A DNA stretch of 64,000 nucleotides from Streptomyces sp. NBC_00286 (lineage in GTDB: Bacteria; Actinomycetota; Actinomycetes; Streptomycetales; Streptomycetaceae), in assembly GCF_036173125.1 (NCBI RefSeq), contig NZ_CP108054.1:1922001-1986000 (forward strand), given 5' to 3'. Each line of letters starts with the position of its first letter. The stretch's first letter is position 1. The notes under the pieces were generated by a model. The model was not told the origin of the DNA and did no database searches. It saw nothing but the letters and a program-made list of their open reading frames with translations. The position numbers were made by a program, and so were the translations under genes. This document shows positions 18,096-27,710 of this stretch, piece by piece.

Positions 18096-18134
18096 TTCCA
18101 CTATGAGGAAATTAGTATCCACTGGCATCCAGTG
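18096..18134. promoter_or_regulatory. Dyads in the aceB upstream region
   Basis: TTCC-ACTATGA-GGAA (18096-18110) has the same TTCC-N7-GGAA form as the site in the allB-allR gap, and a perfect CACTGG-CAT-CCAGTG (18120-18134) follows. Both lie within 85 bp of the aceB start in an AT-rich patch, consistent with operators for AllR or another regulator. Confidence 0.45.
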
Positions 18135-18177
18135 CCGCCGTGTACTGAAGTCAGCTCGCTGAAGGAAGTGACAGCTC

Positions 18178-19809
18178 ATGTCCGCACCAGCGCCCTCCCC
18201 GCTGGCCATCGTCGACGCCGAGCCTCTGCCCCGGCAGGGTGAGGTCCTCACGGACGCCGCACTCGCCTTCGTGGCCGAACTGCACCGGCGGTTCACGCCC
18301 CGGCGTGACGAGCTCCTCGTCCGTCGTGCCGAGCGGCGCGCCGAGATCGCCCGTACCTCCACGCTCGACTTCCTCCCCGAGACCGCCGCCATCAGGGCCG
18401 ACGACTCCTGGAAGGTGGGCCCGGCCCCCGAGGCCCTGAACGACCGTCGCGTCGAGATCACAGGACCCACCGACCGCAAGATGACCATCAACGCCCTCAA
18501 CTCGGGCGCCAAGGTCTGGCTCGCGGACTTCGAGGACGCCTCCGCGCCCACCTGGGAGAACGTGATCCTCGGCCAGCTCAACCTCACCGACGCGTACGAG
18601 CGCCGTATCGACTTCACGTCCCCCGAGGGCAAGTCGTACGCCCTGAAGCCGGCCGAGGAGCTGGCGACGGTCGTGATGCGCCCGCGCGGCTGGCACCTCA
18701 ACGAGCGCCATCTGGTCGACAGTTCGGGCACCGCGGTGCCGGGCGCGCTCGTCGACTTCGGGCTGTACTTCTTCCACAACGCGCAGCGCCTGCTCGACCT
18801 CGGCAAGGGCCCGTACTTCTACCTCCCCAAGACGGAGTCGTACCTGGAGGCCCGCCTCTGGAACGACGTGTTCGTCTTCGCGCAGGACTACGTCGGCATC
18901 CCGCAGGGCACCATCCGCGCCACCGTCCTCATCGAGACGATCACGGCGGCGTACGAGATGGAGGAGATCCTGTACGAACTCCGCGACCACGCCTCGGGGT
19001 TGAACGCGGGCCGCTGGGACTACCTCTTCTCCATCGTGAAGAACTTCCGTGACGGCGGGCCGAAGTTCGTCCTGCCGGACCGCAACGCGGTGACGATGAC
19101 GGCTCCGTTCATGCGCGCGTACACCGAACTCCTCGTGCGCACCTGCCACAAGCGCGGGGCGCACGCGATCGGCGGCATGGCGGCGTTCATCCCCTCGCGG
19201 CGCGACGAGGAGGTCAACAAGGTCGCCTTCGAGAAGGTCAAGGCCGACAAGGACCGCGAGGCGAGGGACGGCTTCGACGGCTCCTGGGTCGCGCACCCGG
19301 ACCTCGTGCCGATCGCGATGGCGTCCTTCGACGCGGTGCTCGGCGAGAAGCCGAACCAGAAGGACCGGCTGCGCGAGGACGTCGACGTCAAGGCCGCCGA
19401 CCTGATCGCCGTCGACTCCCTCGAAGCCAAGCCGACGTACGCGGGCCTCGTCAACGCGGTCCAGGTCGGCATCCGCTACATCGAGGCCTGGCTGCGCGGC
19501 ATGGGCGCGGTCGCCATCTTCAACCTCATGGAGGACGCGGCCACCGCCGAGATCTCCCGCTCCCAGATCTGGCAGTGGATCAACGCGGGCGTCGAGTTCG
19601 AGCACGCCGGGGACACGGTGAAGGCCACGCCCGAGCTGGCCCGCAAGATCGCCGCCGAGGAACTGACCGCCCTCCGCGCCGAGTTGGGCGACGAGGCCTT
19701 CGCGGCGGGCAACTGGCAGCAGGCCCACGACCTGCTCCTGAAGGTGTCGCTGGACGAGGAGTACGTGGACTTCCTGACGCTGCCCGCGTACGAGCAGCTC
19801 GCCGGCTGA
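18178..19809 (+). CDS. aceB: Malate synthase A
   Basis: 543 residues, standard length for the A form. The acetyl-CoA/glyoxylate barrel is evident: [54 protein letters not shown], and the C-terminal [20 protein letters not shown]. It condenses glyoxylate with acetyl-CoA to malate. Placed after allR and near allB-alc, it would consume the glyoxylate released from ureidoglycolate. RBS GAAGGAAG about ten bases before ATG 18178. Confidence 0.97.
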   Translation: MSAPAPSPLAIVDAEPLPRQGEVLTDAALAFVAELHRRFTPRRDELLVRRAERRAEIARTSTLDFLPETAAIRADDSWKVGPAPEALNDRRVEITGPTDRKMTINALNSGAKVWLADFEDASAPTWENVILGQLNLTDAYERRIDFTSPEGKSYALKPAEELATVVMRPRGWHLNERHLVDSSGTAVPGALVDFGLYFFHNAQRLLDLGKGPYFYLPKTESYLEARLWNDVFVFAQDYVGIPQGTIRATVLIETITAAYEMEEILYELRDHASGLNAGRWDYLFSIVKNFRDGGPKFVLPDRNAVTMTAPFMRAYTELLVRTCHKRGAHAIGGMAAFIPSRRDEEVNKVAFEKVKADKDREARDGFDGSWVAHPDLVPIAMASFDAVLGEKPNQKDRLREDVDVKAADLIAVDSLEAKPTYAGLVNAVQVGIRYIEAWLRGMGAVAIFNLMEDAATAEISRSQIWQWINAGVEFEHAGDTVKATPELARKIAAEELTALRAELGDEAFAAGNWQQAHDLLLKVSLDEEYVDFLTLPAYEQLAG

Positions 19810-19825
19810 GCCCGGCCGAGTCAGC

Positions 19826-19930
19826 CCGCAGGCTGAGTCGGTCCGCAGGCTGAGTCAGTCCGCCGTCTGTCGGCGGTCATTCCGCAGTCAGTCGGCGGTC
19901 ATTCCGCAGTCAGTCGGCGGTCATTCCGCC
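19826..19930. repeat. Tandem direct repeats after aceB
   Basis: Two ~17-bp units based on CCGCAGGCTGAGTC are followed by two complete and one partial copy of a 22-bp unit GTCGGCGGTCATTCCGCAGTCA (19869, 19891, 19913). The last copy runs into the stop codon region of the convergent SelT gene, so the array may have grown from its 3' end. Confidence 0.85.
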
Positions 19931-20199
19931 GGTTTCTCCGAGTGGCCCAGGGTCCTGCCCGGGGCCACGCGGTCGCGTACGAGGCGCTTGACGGCCGTCG
20001 GCTCCGGGAAGCCCTGTTCGCGGCGGTCCCAGACCACCTCGTCGTCGACGCGTACGACGAACACGCCGCCGGTGCCGGGCTTGAGGGCGAGTTCCGTCAG
20101 CTCGGTCTCGAAGGTGGTCAGCAGCTCCTGCGCCAGCCATGCGGCGCGGGGCAGCCAGCGGCACTGGGTGCAGTACTCGATCTGAACGCGGTGGGTCAT
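19921..20199 (-). CDS. SelT/SelW/SelH (Rdx)-family thioredoxin-like protein
   Basis: 92 residues from ATG 20199 (MTHRVQIEYCTQCRWL). The redox motif is Cys10-TQ-Cys13, the bacterial Cys form of CxxU; the rest (LAQELLTTFETELTELALKPG, VVWDRREQGFPEP) fits the Rdx fold. Probably a small cytosolic redox protein. Its start overlaps the stop of the HipA-like kinase by 4 nt, implying coupled translation. Confidence 0.9.
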   Translation of the reverse strand: MTHRVQIEYCTQCRWLPRAAWLAQELLTTFETELTELALKPGTGGVFVVRVDDEVVWDRREQGFPEPTAVKRLVRDRVAPGRTLGHSEKPAE

Positions 20200-21110
20200 C
20201 CGAGGTGTACCGACCAATCCTGTTCCGCCGCCGGTTTGCCGTGCAGGTCGGGGACCCGCTGGAGCCACTTCGGACGGCCTTGCTGACTTTTCGCCGCGCG
20301 CAGGGCCTGCTCGGCGGCGAGTTCCTCCCGAGTGGGGAAATCCGTGGGCAGCCAGGCCGCCGATGCCCGTACGCGCGCGTGGAGGTAGCCGGCGTAGGCC
20401 TCGCGCAGCTCGTCGGGTGTGGCGAAGCCCGGCTCGTCCGTGAGCCAGGCGTCGGGCACTTCGGCGGTGATCTCGCGGAGGAGCTGTTGGGTCACGCGGG
20501 GCGCGAGCTCGGCGTCGGCGGCCCGTACGTCCGGGGCGTAGTGGCCGAGCGCGTGGTGCCGGAAGTCGTACGCCTTCTCCGGTTCCGTCGCGTCCCAGCG
20601 GTGGTGGAAGACGAGAGCGGCGCCGTGGTCGATGAGCCAGAGGCGCGGGGGTGCGATGCCGAGCGTGGGCCAGACCATCAGGTTGGAGCTGTGGACCGTA
20701 CGGTCGACGTTGACGGTCAGCGCGTCGAGCCAGACGATCCGGCCCGCCTCCAGCGGGTCCACCCGGAATGTCTCGGCGACCTCGGGCGTGAAGTCCTTCG
20801 CGCCCGGCAGAAAGTCCATGCCGAGGTTGATGCCGGCGCTGGCGCTGTGCAGGTCCCGCACTTCCTGATGCGGCTCCTCGTCGGCGATCGACGGGTCGAA
20901 GTGCACCAGGACCAGCTCGGGGAACCTGAGCCCCAGCGCCCGGGCCAGCTCACCCACGATCACCTCGGCGACCAGCGCCTTCCTGCCCTGCGCGGCGCCG
21001 GTGAACTTCACGACGTAGGTGCCGAGGTCATCGGCCTCGACGAGCCCGGGCAGCGAGCCACCCTCACGCAGGGGCGTGATGTAGCGGGTAGTGGTGACCT
21101 CTTTCAGCAT
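20196..21110 (-). CDS. HipA-like family kinase
   Basis: 304 residues from ATG 21110 (a TTG four codons upstream is possible). N-terminal lobe with TYVVKFTGAAQGRKALVAEVIVGELA, a helical middle, and catalytic-type motifs LDALTVNVDRTVHSSNLMV and LIDHGAALVFHHRW, resembling the D...N and D motifs of HipA/PI-kinase-like folds. This shorter actinobacterial type lacks the classical HipB antitoxin partner; here the partner is a Rdx protein. Substrate unknown; a toxin role should not be assumed. Confidence 0.75.
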   Translation of the reverse strand: MLKEVTTTRYITPLREGGSLPGLVEADDLGTYVVKFTGAAQGRKALVAEVIVGELARALGLRFPELVLVHFDPSIADEEPHQEVRDLHSASAGINLGMDFLPGAKDFTPEVAETFRVDPLEAGRIVWLDALTVNVDRTVHSSNLMVWPTLGIAPPRLWLIDHGAALVFHHRWDATEPEKAYDFRHHALGHYAPDVRAADAELAPRVTQQLLREITAEVPDAWLTDEPGFATPDELREAYAGYLHARVRASAAWLPTDFPTREELAAEQALRAAKSQQGRPKWLQRVPDLHGKPAAEQDWSVHLG

Positions 21111-21186
21111 TTTCCCAGGCAACCTGTCTATTCAACCTTGAAATCCACGACCACCGCTGGAGGGGCGCGGCAACGCGAACCGCCCG

Positions 21187-21640
21187 TCAATGGCCCTGGG
21201 GAGAATCTGGGGAGTTTCGACTGGCATGCAGTTCCCTCTGCTTCCCGAGCAGCCCGTCGATGGCGGTTCGCCCTTGCTTCCGGCCTCCGGCATGAAGTGA
21301 GCATAGTAACCAAGGGTGATCGCGAGCGAGGACTGCCCGAGCCACCGCGCCAAGGTCACGACAGACTCTCCGGCCTCCAGCATGAGCGAGGCATAAGTGT
21401 GCCGCAGCACGTGGAAGCCGTCCTTCGGGGCCGCCGCCCACTGCCAGCGTTTCGCTCCTGTGGCGCGCGGCGGGATGATGCCTGCCTCGGCCAACGCGGG
21501 CTTCCAGATGCAGGTATTCCACGTGTTCACCGCGACGGCGTTGCCGAACCGCGTGGTGAGGAGCAGCGAGAACTTCCTCCCCTGCCCCTCCGGCTTCCCC
21601 CATGGAAGCTCCACTTCCACCGGTGGGCCGCTGCGGAGGA
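21187..21640 (-). pseudogene. Tyrosine recombinase (integrase) remnant, C-terminal half, frameshifted
   Basis: Reads LPWGKPEGQGRKFSLLLTTR, WKPALAEAGI, then the catalytic HVLRHTYASLMLEAGES (HxxR) and TLGYYAHFMPEAG with the nucleophilic Tyr. Just after AGSKG the frame changes: the expected tail (RTAIDGLLGKQ...NSPDSPQG) is in another frame. The N-terminal half, including the first catalytic Arg, is missing. Relic of an integrated element; no tRNA or att repeat was seen nearby. Between about 21640 and 21870 the plus strand has coding-like codon use (VITTELTDSSS), not identified. Confidence 0.8.
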
Positions 21641-21871
21641 GCTGCGGCGGGACGCGGGGCGACGTACGCGGGTGATCACCACCGAACTCACCGACTCGAG
21701 CTCCGTGCACGCGCAGGCCCACCAGGCACGGTCCGTCACCCGGCCTTTCCAGGAGGTGGTGGAGCCGGCCGCCGCGGAAGCGGACGAGTACCTCCATGCG
21801 CCGACAACGGCATGCGAGCCACGCCCGCGGCCCCGAGCACGGCATCCGTCAGCCTGGTGTCGGCTGTGGTG

Positions 21872-22072
21872 TCAGCGTCCCTGGGGGTGGCTGTGGTTCG
21901 GCTCCTCGAGGTACTCGGGGCAGTCAGGGTTGTGGCAGGGGCCCGGGCCCCACACGGGCACGAAGACTCCCAAGGTCTTGTGCCGTCTCTTGACGGTCAT
22001 CTGCAGAGGCCGCTTGCAGACCGGGCACACAAGCGTCCCCTGAGGGCCGGTCTCATGCTCGCGTTTACTCAT
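21872..22072 (-). CDS. Small zinc-ribbon protein, 66 aa
   Basis: MSKREHETGPQGTLVCPVCK...GPCHNPDCPEYLEEPNH. Two CxxC-type knuckles (CPVC and CHNPDC) spaced ~30 residues apart suggest a zinc ribbon. Function unknown. ATG 22072 lacks a strong Shine-Dalgarno sequence. Same direction as TerC but downstream of it. Confidence 0.55.
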   Translation of the reverse strand: MSKREHETGPQGTLVCPVCKRPLQMTVKRRHKTLGVFVPVWGPGPCHNPDCPEYLEEPNHSHPQGR

Positions 22073-22120
22073 TCTTTAACGATAGATTGCCTGATCGGAG
22101 AAAAGAGACAGGTCACGTGC

Positions 22121-23236
22121 TCAGTCATCGTCCGCGCGATCAGCGCGCCGCGCCGGGCCGTCCCGCTGCTCCCGCTGCTCCCGCTCTGCCCGCGGAGAGC
22201 TGACAGGTCCGGGGTTCTTGGTAGCCGTGTCCGGCCGTGGGGCTGCCTCCTCCTGGGCGGCGTGGGGCAGCTGGGGAGGGACAGGTCGCCGCAGACTGAG
22301 TACGACGGATGCGGCCAGCACGACGACGATGACCGCGAGACTGATCTGCGAGGGGATTTCCGGGACGCTGGAGCTGATCGTCTTGTGGGCCGCCTGGAGG
22401 GCCAGCTTGACCCCGATGAAGCCGAGGATGATCGCGAGGCCGATGTTCAGGTAGTGGAACCGGTCCAGCAGGCCGGCGAGCAGGAAGTACAGGGCACGCA
22501 GGCCCAGAATGGCGAACGCGTTGCTGGTGTAGACGATGAAGAGGTCGTCGCTGACGGCGAGCACGGCGGGGACGCTGTCGACGGCGAAGACCAGGTCGGC
22601 CGCCTCGATCGCGGCGACCACCGCGAGAAGCGGGGTGGCCACGCGTTTCCCGGCCTCCTTGACGAAGAACTTCATACCCGCGTACTCGTTCCGCACAGGG
22701 ATGATCTTGCGGAGCATCCGCAGGGCGAAGCTCTTGCCGGGATCGAAACCTTCCTCGTCGCCCTTGAGGAGCTTGTACGTGCTGTAGAAGAGCACTGCCG
22801 CGAAGGCGAACAGCACCGCGGTGAAGCGACTGACCACGGCGACGCCGAGGGTGAGGAAGATCCCGCGGAAGACCAGGGCGCCCATCACACCGAAGAACAG
22901 GACACGGTGCTGGTAGGCACGGGGCACCCTGAAGTAGGCGAAGATCACGGCGAAGACGAAGAGATTGTCCACCGACAGGCTCTTCTCCAGGAGCCACGCG
23001 GTGGTGTACTCGACACCGGCCGTCGTGCCGAGGACGACGAAGACGACCGCACCGAAGACCAGAGCAAGGCCCACCCACAGGGCGCTCCAGGCGGCAGCCT
23101 CCTTGAAGCCGATGACGTGTGCGGCACGGTGAGCCACCAGGTCCACCGCCAGCGACACCACCACCGTCACGGCAAACGCCGCCCACAACCAGAGCGGGAC
23201 CTCGATCACGCCGGTCACCCTCTCCACGGCCCACAC
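22121..23236 (-). CDS. TerC-family integral membrane protein
   Basis: 371 residues with about nine membrane helices. Characteristic TerC/Alx motifs: EKSLSVDNLFVFAVIFAYFRVP, HRVLFFGVMGALVFRG, and AAIEAADLVFAVDSVPAVLAV with the acidic residues conserved for metal transport. A charged cytosolic tail of ~55 residues (EREQREQRDGPARRADRADDD) follows. The family exports Mn2+ or is tied to tellurite and stress tolerance. Start GTG 23236; a GTG a few codons later is possible. No other ter genes nearby. Confidence 0.93.
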   Translation of the reverse strand: MWAVERVTGVIEVPLWLWAAFAVTVVVSLAVDLVAHRAAHVIGFKEAAAWSALWVGLALVFGAVVFVVLGTTAGVEYTTAWLLEKSLSVDNLFVFAVIFAYFRVPRAYQHRVLFFGVMGALVFRGIFLTLGVAVVSRFTAVLFAFAAVLFYSTYKLLKGDEEGFDPGKSFALRMLRKIIPVRNEYAGMKFFVKEAGKRVATPLLAVVAAIEAADLVFAVDSVPAVLAVSDDLFIVYTSNAFAILGLRALYFLLAGLLDRFHYLNIGLAIILGFIGVKLALQAAHKTISSSVPEIPSQISLAVIVVVLAASVVLSLRRPVPPQLPHAAQEEAAPRPDTATKNPGPVSSPRAEREQREQRDGPARRADRADDD

Positions 23237-23269
23237 CCACGCAGGCCCTCATACAGGAGTTTCCGGCAT

Positions 23270-24225
23270 CTCGCCGCGCCGGGCGAACCCGGAAACCGAC
23301 GGGAGCCTTGACAAGATTTTCGTAGCCGTTGATCGCTCGCCGGGACGGACGGGGTATCTGCCGATCGAAGACCACGGCCTGATCGGTGACGGCCGTGGCT
23401 CCGCCCTGGTGGGCCGCGACGGCGCCATCAGCTTCATGTGCGTCCCCCGCTTCGACGCGCTGCCCCTGTCCTGCTCACTGCTCGACCTCCACCGCGGCGG
23501 TTCCTTCCTGCTGGCCCCGGACCGGCTGCGGCACAGCCGCCAGGCCAACCTGGAGGACACCGGTGTCCTCGTGGCAGAACTGCGGGCGGGCACCGGTGTC
23601 GTCGAGGTCACCGACGCCTTCCTCCTCGAACCAGGTACGCGCCTCGAAGAGGACTGCCGGCCAGCCGAGGTGAACTCGTCCCGGCACGCCAGAGTCACCC
23701 ACGGCTCTGTCGCTCTCACCATGTCGATACGACCGCGCGGCGGCGCGCAACCCGAGCGTCACACCGGCGGATGGCAAGTGGCCTGCCCCCGGCAGTCCCT
23801 GAAGCTGCGCCTGACCGCCTCCCGGCCGCGGATAGACCACCACAGTGCCCCCTCTGCCCCTGCGAGGCCATCACCGAACGCCTCGAAGCGGGCAATGGCC
23901 TGCTATACCGCTACCTGCCGGAGGAGTCACCCGACGGACTCGACGAACCGGAAGGCACCTTCCTGCTGCGCAGCTTCTGGCACGTGGACAACCTCGCGGG
24001 GCCAAGCACGCGTCGACGAAGCCTCCCACCTGTTCGGGACACTCTGCTCCTACGCCAGCCCACTCGGCCTGTTCGCCGAACAGATCGACCCTGGCGACCA
24101 CTCCTTCCTCGGCAACTTCCCCCAGGCACTCAGTCCACGTCGGGCTCCTGTCCAGCGCCGTCGCCCTCGCCCGCGCCCAGCGCGGCGTGCGACCGGAACT
24201 CTCCACGCATGCGTGGTTTCAGTGA
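23270..24225 (+). pseudogene. GH15 glucoamylase/trehalase-like gene, internally deleted and frameshifted
   Basis: The N-terminal part reads YLPIEDHGLIGDGRGSALVGRDGAISF and MCVPRFDA up to about 23750 in one frame. The catalytic barrel is missing. The C-terminal part resumes near 23870 with AGNGLLYRYLPEES, EGTFLLRSFWHVDNLA, shifts frame, continues ASHLFGTLCSYASPLGLFAEQIDPGDHSFLGNFPQA, then shifts again to SHVGLLSSAVALARAQRG. These are recognisable GH15 segments, but about 300 residues are gone. No single reading frame survives. No gene seen in 24226-24390. Confidence 0.82.
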
Positions 24226-24390
24226 GCGCAGCAGCCCGGAGCAACAGCGAGGAGGGCCCCGAGGCGCCGCACGCGCCGTGCTCCGCCGTCGCATACGGCC
24301 CCGTCCGTATCCAAAGACAGACTGACAGCTACGCAGTGGAGGGCCAGTCAACGCTCGTCCGGCCCAGGTGGCCTGTCAGGGACGGCAGGG

Positions 24391-25437
24391 TCAGCGGTAG
24401 CGGAGCAGCAGCATGGCGGCGTCGTCCTGCAGGGGTCCGTTCACATGCTGCAGCAGCGCCTGTCGCAGGGTTTCCAGCGCCGCCTCCGGATCGTCCTCCT
24501 TGAGGAAGTGAACGCGCTCGGTGAGCGGGAAGAAACGTCCTTCGTCGTCGCGTGCCTCGATGACCCCGTCCGTGTAGAGCAGCAGTTGGTCTCCTGGTCG
24601 AAAGTCCGCGGAGTACGGCTCCGGCTGGGACGGGCCGTGCACACCCAGGCCCAGCGGAAGCGCGTAAACGTCCGGCTCGGGAAGACTCGCGGAACCGTCG
24701 GCGTGGACCAGCAGCGGTGCTGGGTGGCCGTAGTTCAGGAACGTCACCCGCCGGTCTGTCATCTCGGCGAGAATGGCGGTGACGAACTTCTCCTCCTCCA
24801 GTTGCCGGTCGACGGACCGCTCCAGCCTCCGCCCCACCTGGGTGAGGTCCGCCTCGTCCAGCGCCGCTTCACGGAAGGCGCCCAGGACCACGGCCGCGGT
24901 CTCCACCGCTTCGAGCCCCTTCCCCTGTACGTCCCCCACGATCACGCGCACGCCCTGCGGGGCGGCGACCACTTCGTACAGGTCACCGCCGATACGCGCC
25001 TCCGCGACGGCGGACATGTAGCAGACGGCCGCGCGTAGTTCCCCAGCCAGACGCGGCACCGGCTTGAGCAGCACCCGCTGGGCCGCCTCAGCGATCGACC
25101 GGACGTTGTCGAGCTCCGCCTCCCGCTCCCGGCGCATGAACACGGCCACGAGTCCCGCCACTGTGACGCCAAGGACGGAGGCAAGGTTCATATAGCCGCG
25201 GCGGGCCTCGAACAGGCCGTTGTACAGGCCCAAGCCGGCACAGAGCAGCAGCGCGATCACACCGACCCACGCGGTGCGTCGCCAACCTCCGACGAGCGGG
25301 GCGAAGGCCGGTCCCACCGCCACCAGCGGCAGCAATCCCACCGAAGGGCCTACGGCCACATCCACCACCGCGACCACGCCCATCATGGCGAAGGGCAGGA
25401 CGGACAGGACCGTCAGCCGACGGTTCTTCGCGGACAT
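24391..25437 (-). CDS. Membrane-bound PP2C-family (SpoIIE-type) serine phosphatase
   Basis: 348 residues from ATG 25437 (RBS GGAGGG). Three to four membrane helices at about 10-110 (LSVLPFAMMGVVAVVDVAVG, AWVGVIALLLCAGLGLYNGLF), a linker helix, then the phosphatase domain from ~135: ARIGGDLYEVVAAPQG and VIVGDVQGKGLEAV supply metal-binding Asp residues, with LLLYTDGVIEARD and a C-terminal DDAAMLLLRYR. Such proteins dephosphorylate anti-sigma antagonists in stress signalling. No PAS or GAF domain, so input is probably via the membrane part. The 396-bp gap to the right (25438-25833) shows no convincing gene. Confidence 0.92.
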   Translation of the reverse strand: MSAKNRRLTVLSVLPFAMMGVVAVVDVAVGPSVGLLPLVAVGPAFAPLVGGWRRTAWVGVIALLLCAGLGLYNGLFEARRGYMNLASVLGVTVAGLVAVFMRREREAELDNVRSIAEAAQRVLLKPVPRLAGELRAAVCYMSAVAEARIGGDLYEVVAAPQGVRVIVGDVQGKGLEAVETAAVVLGAFREAALDEADLTQVGRRLERSVDRQLEEEKFVTAILAEMTDRRVTFLNYGHPAPLLVHADGSASLPEPDVYALPLGLGVHGPSQPEPYSADFRPGDQLLLYTDGVIEARDDEGRFFPLTERVHFLKEDDPEAALETLRQALLQHVNGPLQDDAAMLLLRYR

Positions 25438-25833
25438 ATCGCCCTCCGACACTTCGGCGGCCTGTCGGTCCAAGGGAGCGCCACAGGCCGCCGGAACCCC
25501 TCCCCCATCACGCCCTCGTGCACTCGCACAGAGCAAGATTCATCTTCCCAGACGTTGCGCGCCTGTCTCCATGATGAGGCGAATCGAACGCGCTGCCCCG
25601 GGCAACTTTCTCTGAAAGCCACAGACCCAACGCGCGGGCACGTGGCCACGACGGCGCCGCGTCCGCTGGTCGCCCAGCAGAGACCTCGGCACCCGGGGAC
25701 CAGGCCACGAACAAGGAGCTGCTCGCGGAACTGTTCCCGTTCGGCGGTCAGCACCGCCCTGTGGATGCCATACGCCCCGGGGACAGAGCACGGACCAGGA
25801 GCCGTCAGCCCTTGCGACACCATGAGTTCGACC

Positions 25834-27312
25834 TCAGCAGGCGGTTTCGGTGGAACGGTCTTTCACGCTGGCCATGAGCTTGTCGCGTTGTTCCTCGTCC
25901 GCGAGCGCGAACAGCCTGTCCTCGACATGCGGTGGCAAGTCCCTGATGCCGAGTTCGACGCCGGACTTGTGCGAGTGGTCGATGAAGCTCAGCAAAGCAT
26001 TGGCCCCGGACAGGTCGATGTAGTCGACGTGCTTCAGGTTCAGCGACACGGTCGACGAGTCGTCGCGGAGTGTTGTGAAGACGCGGTCGACGGACAGGAA
26101 CGACAGCGGTCCCTCGATGCGGTAGGTGCCGCCGCCGTCGTGCGCGATTGAGGCTTTGCGTCGGCGCGACTTCACGGCGTGCACGAACAGCGCCAGTACG
26201 ACGCCGACGGCGACCGCCGCGGTCAGGTCGACGACAACGGTGATGATCATCGTCGCGAACATCACGACGACGTCGCCCCTCGGCGAGACATGCGCTTTGC
26301 GCAGGCTCTCCCAGTCGAACATGCCGAACGCGGTCAGGATCAGGATTCCCGACAGCACCGCGAGGGGGATGTACTGCACGACGGCCCCGAGTCCGGCCAC
26401 GAGGGCGAGGAGGATGACGCTGTGCGTGGCCGCCGACAGCGCGGTGCGGCCGCCGCTTCTGACGTTGACCACGGACCTGACGGTCGCGCCGGCGCTGGCC
26501 AGGCCGCCGAATAGTCCGCTGGCGGCGTTGCCGAGTCCCTGGCCGATCAGTTCCTTGTTGCTGCGGTGCCGGTTGCCGGTGATGTTGTCCATGACGACCG
26601 AGGTCAGCAGCGAGTCGATGGAGCCCAGCAGGGCGATGCTGAGCGCGGGCATGACGAGGGCGAGCAGCAGGGACCCGCTGAGCTCGGGGACGGTGATCGA
26701 AGGGATCGACTCCGGGATCTGGCCTATGTAATCGATTGCCGTGTTCAGCGGGACCGGCCCGAGGCGCACATCCTGCAGCAGCGAGTCCGTGAGCTGCAGG
26801 GCCGGGGTGATGAGCAGGAGCGCGATCAGACTCGCCGGGACCGACTTGATCACTCGCGTGGATACGAGCATGAGCACGATCGTGCCCGCCACCACCAGGA
26901 AACTGCTCTGCACCTGGTCCAGTTCGCCCAGGATGATGATCAGTGCGATTCCGCCCATGAAACCCGATACCACGGGGTGGGGTATGTAGCGGATCAGGGA
27001 TCCGAGCCTGCACAACCCGAACAGGATCTGGAACGCGCCGGCCATGATGAACGCAAGGAACGCGCCCTCGAGCCCGTGCTCGGCGATCACCCCGGTGGCG
27101 ACGACGGTGATGGGACCGGTCGGGCCGGTCACCTGGCCAGGAGTACCACCGAACACCGCCGCGAAGAATCCGGCGAAGATCGCGCCGTACAGTCCGACGA
27201 GCGCACCCTCGGAGGTGCCCGTCGCCGTGATGCCGAAGGCGATCGCCAACGGCAACGCCACGACCGCCACGGTCAAGCCGGAAAGAATCTCTTTTGCGAC
27301 GCGCTGGAACAT
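25834..27312 (-). CDS. SulP-family anion transporter with STAS domain
   Basis: 492 residues from ATG 27312 (MFQRVAKEILSGLTVAVVAL). Twelve to fourteen membrane helices with the SulP signature GLYGAIFAGFFAAVFGGTPG and GQVTGPTGPITVV; C-terminal STAS domain at about 390-490 (IEGPLSFLSVDRVFTTL, VDYIDLSGANALLSFID). Family members carry sulfate, bicarbonate or carboxylates. No carbonic anhydrase or sulfur gene is adjacent, so the anion is unknown. Nothing gene-like was seen in 27313-27600. Confidence 0.95.
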   Translation of the reverse strand: MFQRVAKEILSGLTVAVVALPLAIAFGITATGTSEGALVGLYGAIFAGFFAAVFGGTPGQVTGPTGPITVVATGVIAEHGLEGAFLAFIMAGAFQILFGLCRLGSLIRYIPHPVVSGFMGGIALIIILGELDQVQSSFLVVAGTIVLMLVSTRVIKSVPASLIALLLITPALQLTDSLLQDVRLGPVPLNTAIDYIGQIPESIPSITVPELSGSLLLALVMPALSIALLGSIDSLLTSVVMDNITGNRHRSNKELIGQGLGNAASGLFGGLASAGATVRSVVNVRSGGRTALSAATHSVILLALVAGLGAVVQYIPLAVLSGILILTAFGMFDWESLRKAHVSPRGDVVVMFATMIITVVVDLTAAVAVGVVLALFVHAVKSRRRKASIAHDGGGTYRIEGPLSFLSVDRVFTTLRDDSSTVSLNLKHVDYIDLSGANALLSFIDHSHKSGVELGIRDLPPHVEDRLFALADEEQRDKLMASVKDRSTETAC

Positions 27313-27710
27313 CGGCCCCCACTCCGGTCGACGGCATGCTGACGTCGGCCCATGGCGGACCGAACCGCCGACCAGACTTCCCGGCACTCCATGCGTAAAG
27401 ATGCCGTATGGAACACGTCAAAACAAGACCAAAGATCGCCATCTGAGGCCGCCCAACGCGCCACCGGCCGTGTCGCAGTCCACTAGCAGCCACAGGCGCG
27501 CTGGTGCCGACCGCACCCATCGACCGGGGCACCCCGAGCTGGCCGCAGAGATCGGCGAAGGTCCGCACGCTTCCGGCCCAGCACGCGCCCCCAGCCGGAC
27601 GTGGGTATGACCGAGTTGTGGGAACGGTACGAGATCCGCCGCCCGGAGGCCATTACCGAACGCCGACGCGGGAAGGAGCCCTCATGGCTGGACAGGCTCC
27701 GCGCGGACGT

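Noticed and set aside
18151..19728. Long open frame antisense to aceB
   Set aside because: Mirror of malate synthase codon bias; no start signal or motif.
19826..19930. CRISPR array
   Set aside because: Contiguous tandem repeats without unique spacers and no cas genes.
20196..21110. HipBA-type toxin-antitoxin module
   Set aside because: No HTH antitoxin is adjacent and the kinase is of a shorter actinobacterial type.
21640..21870. Full-length integrase continuing to 21845
   Set aside because: Beyond about 21640 the minus frame loses integrase similarity and the plus strand has better codon bias, so the 5' half of the integrase is absent.
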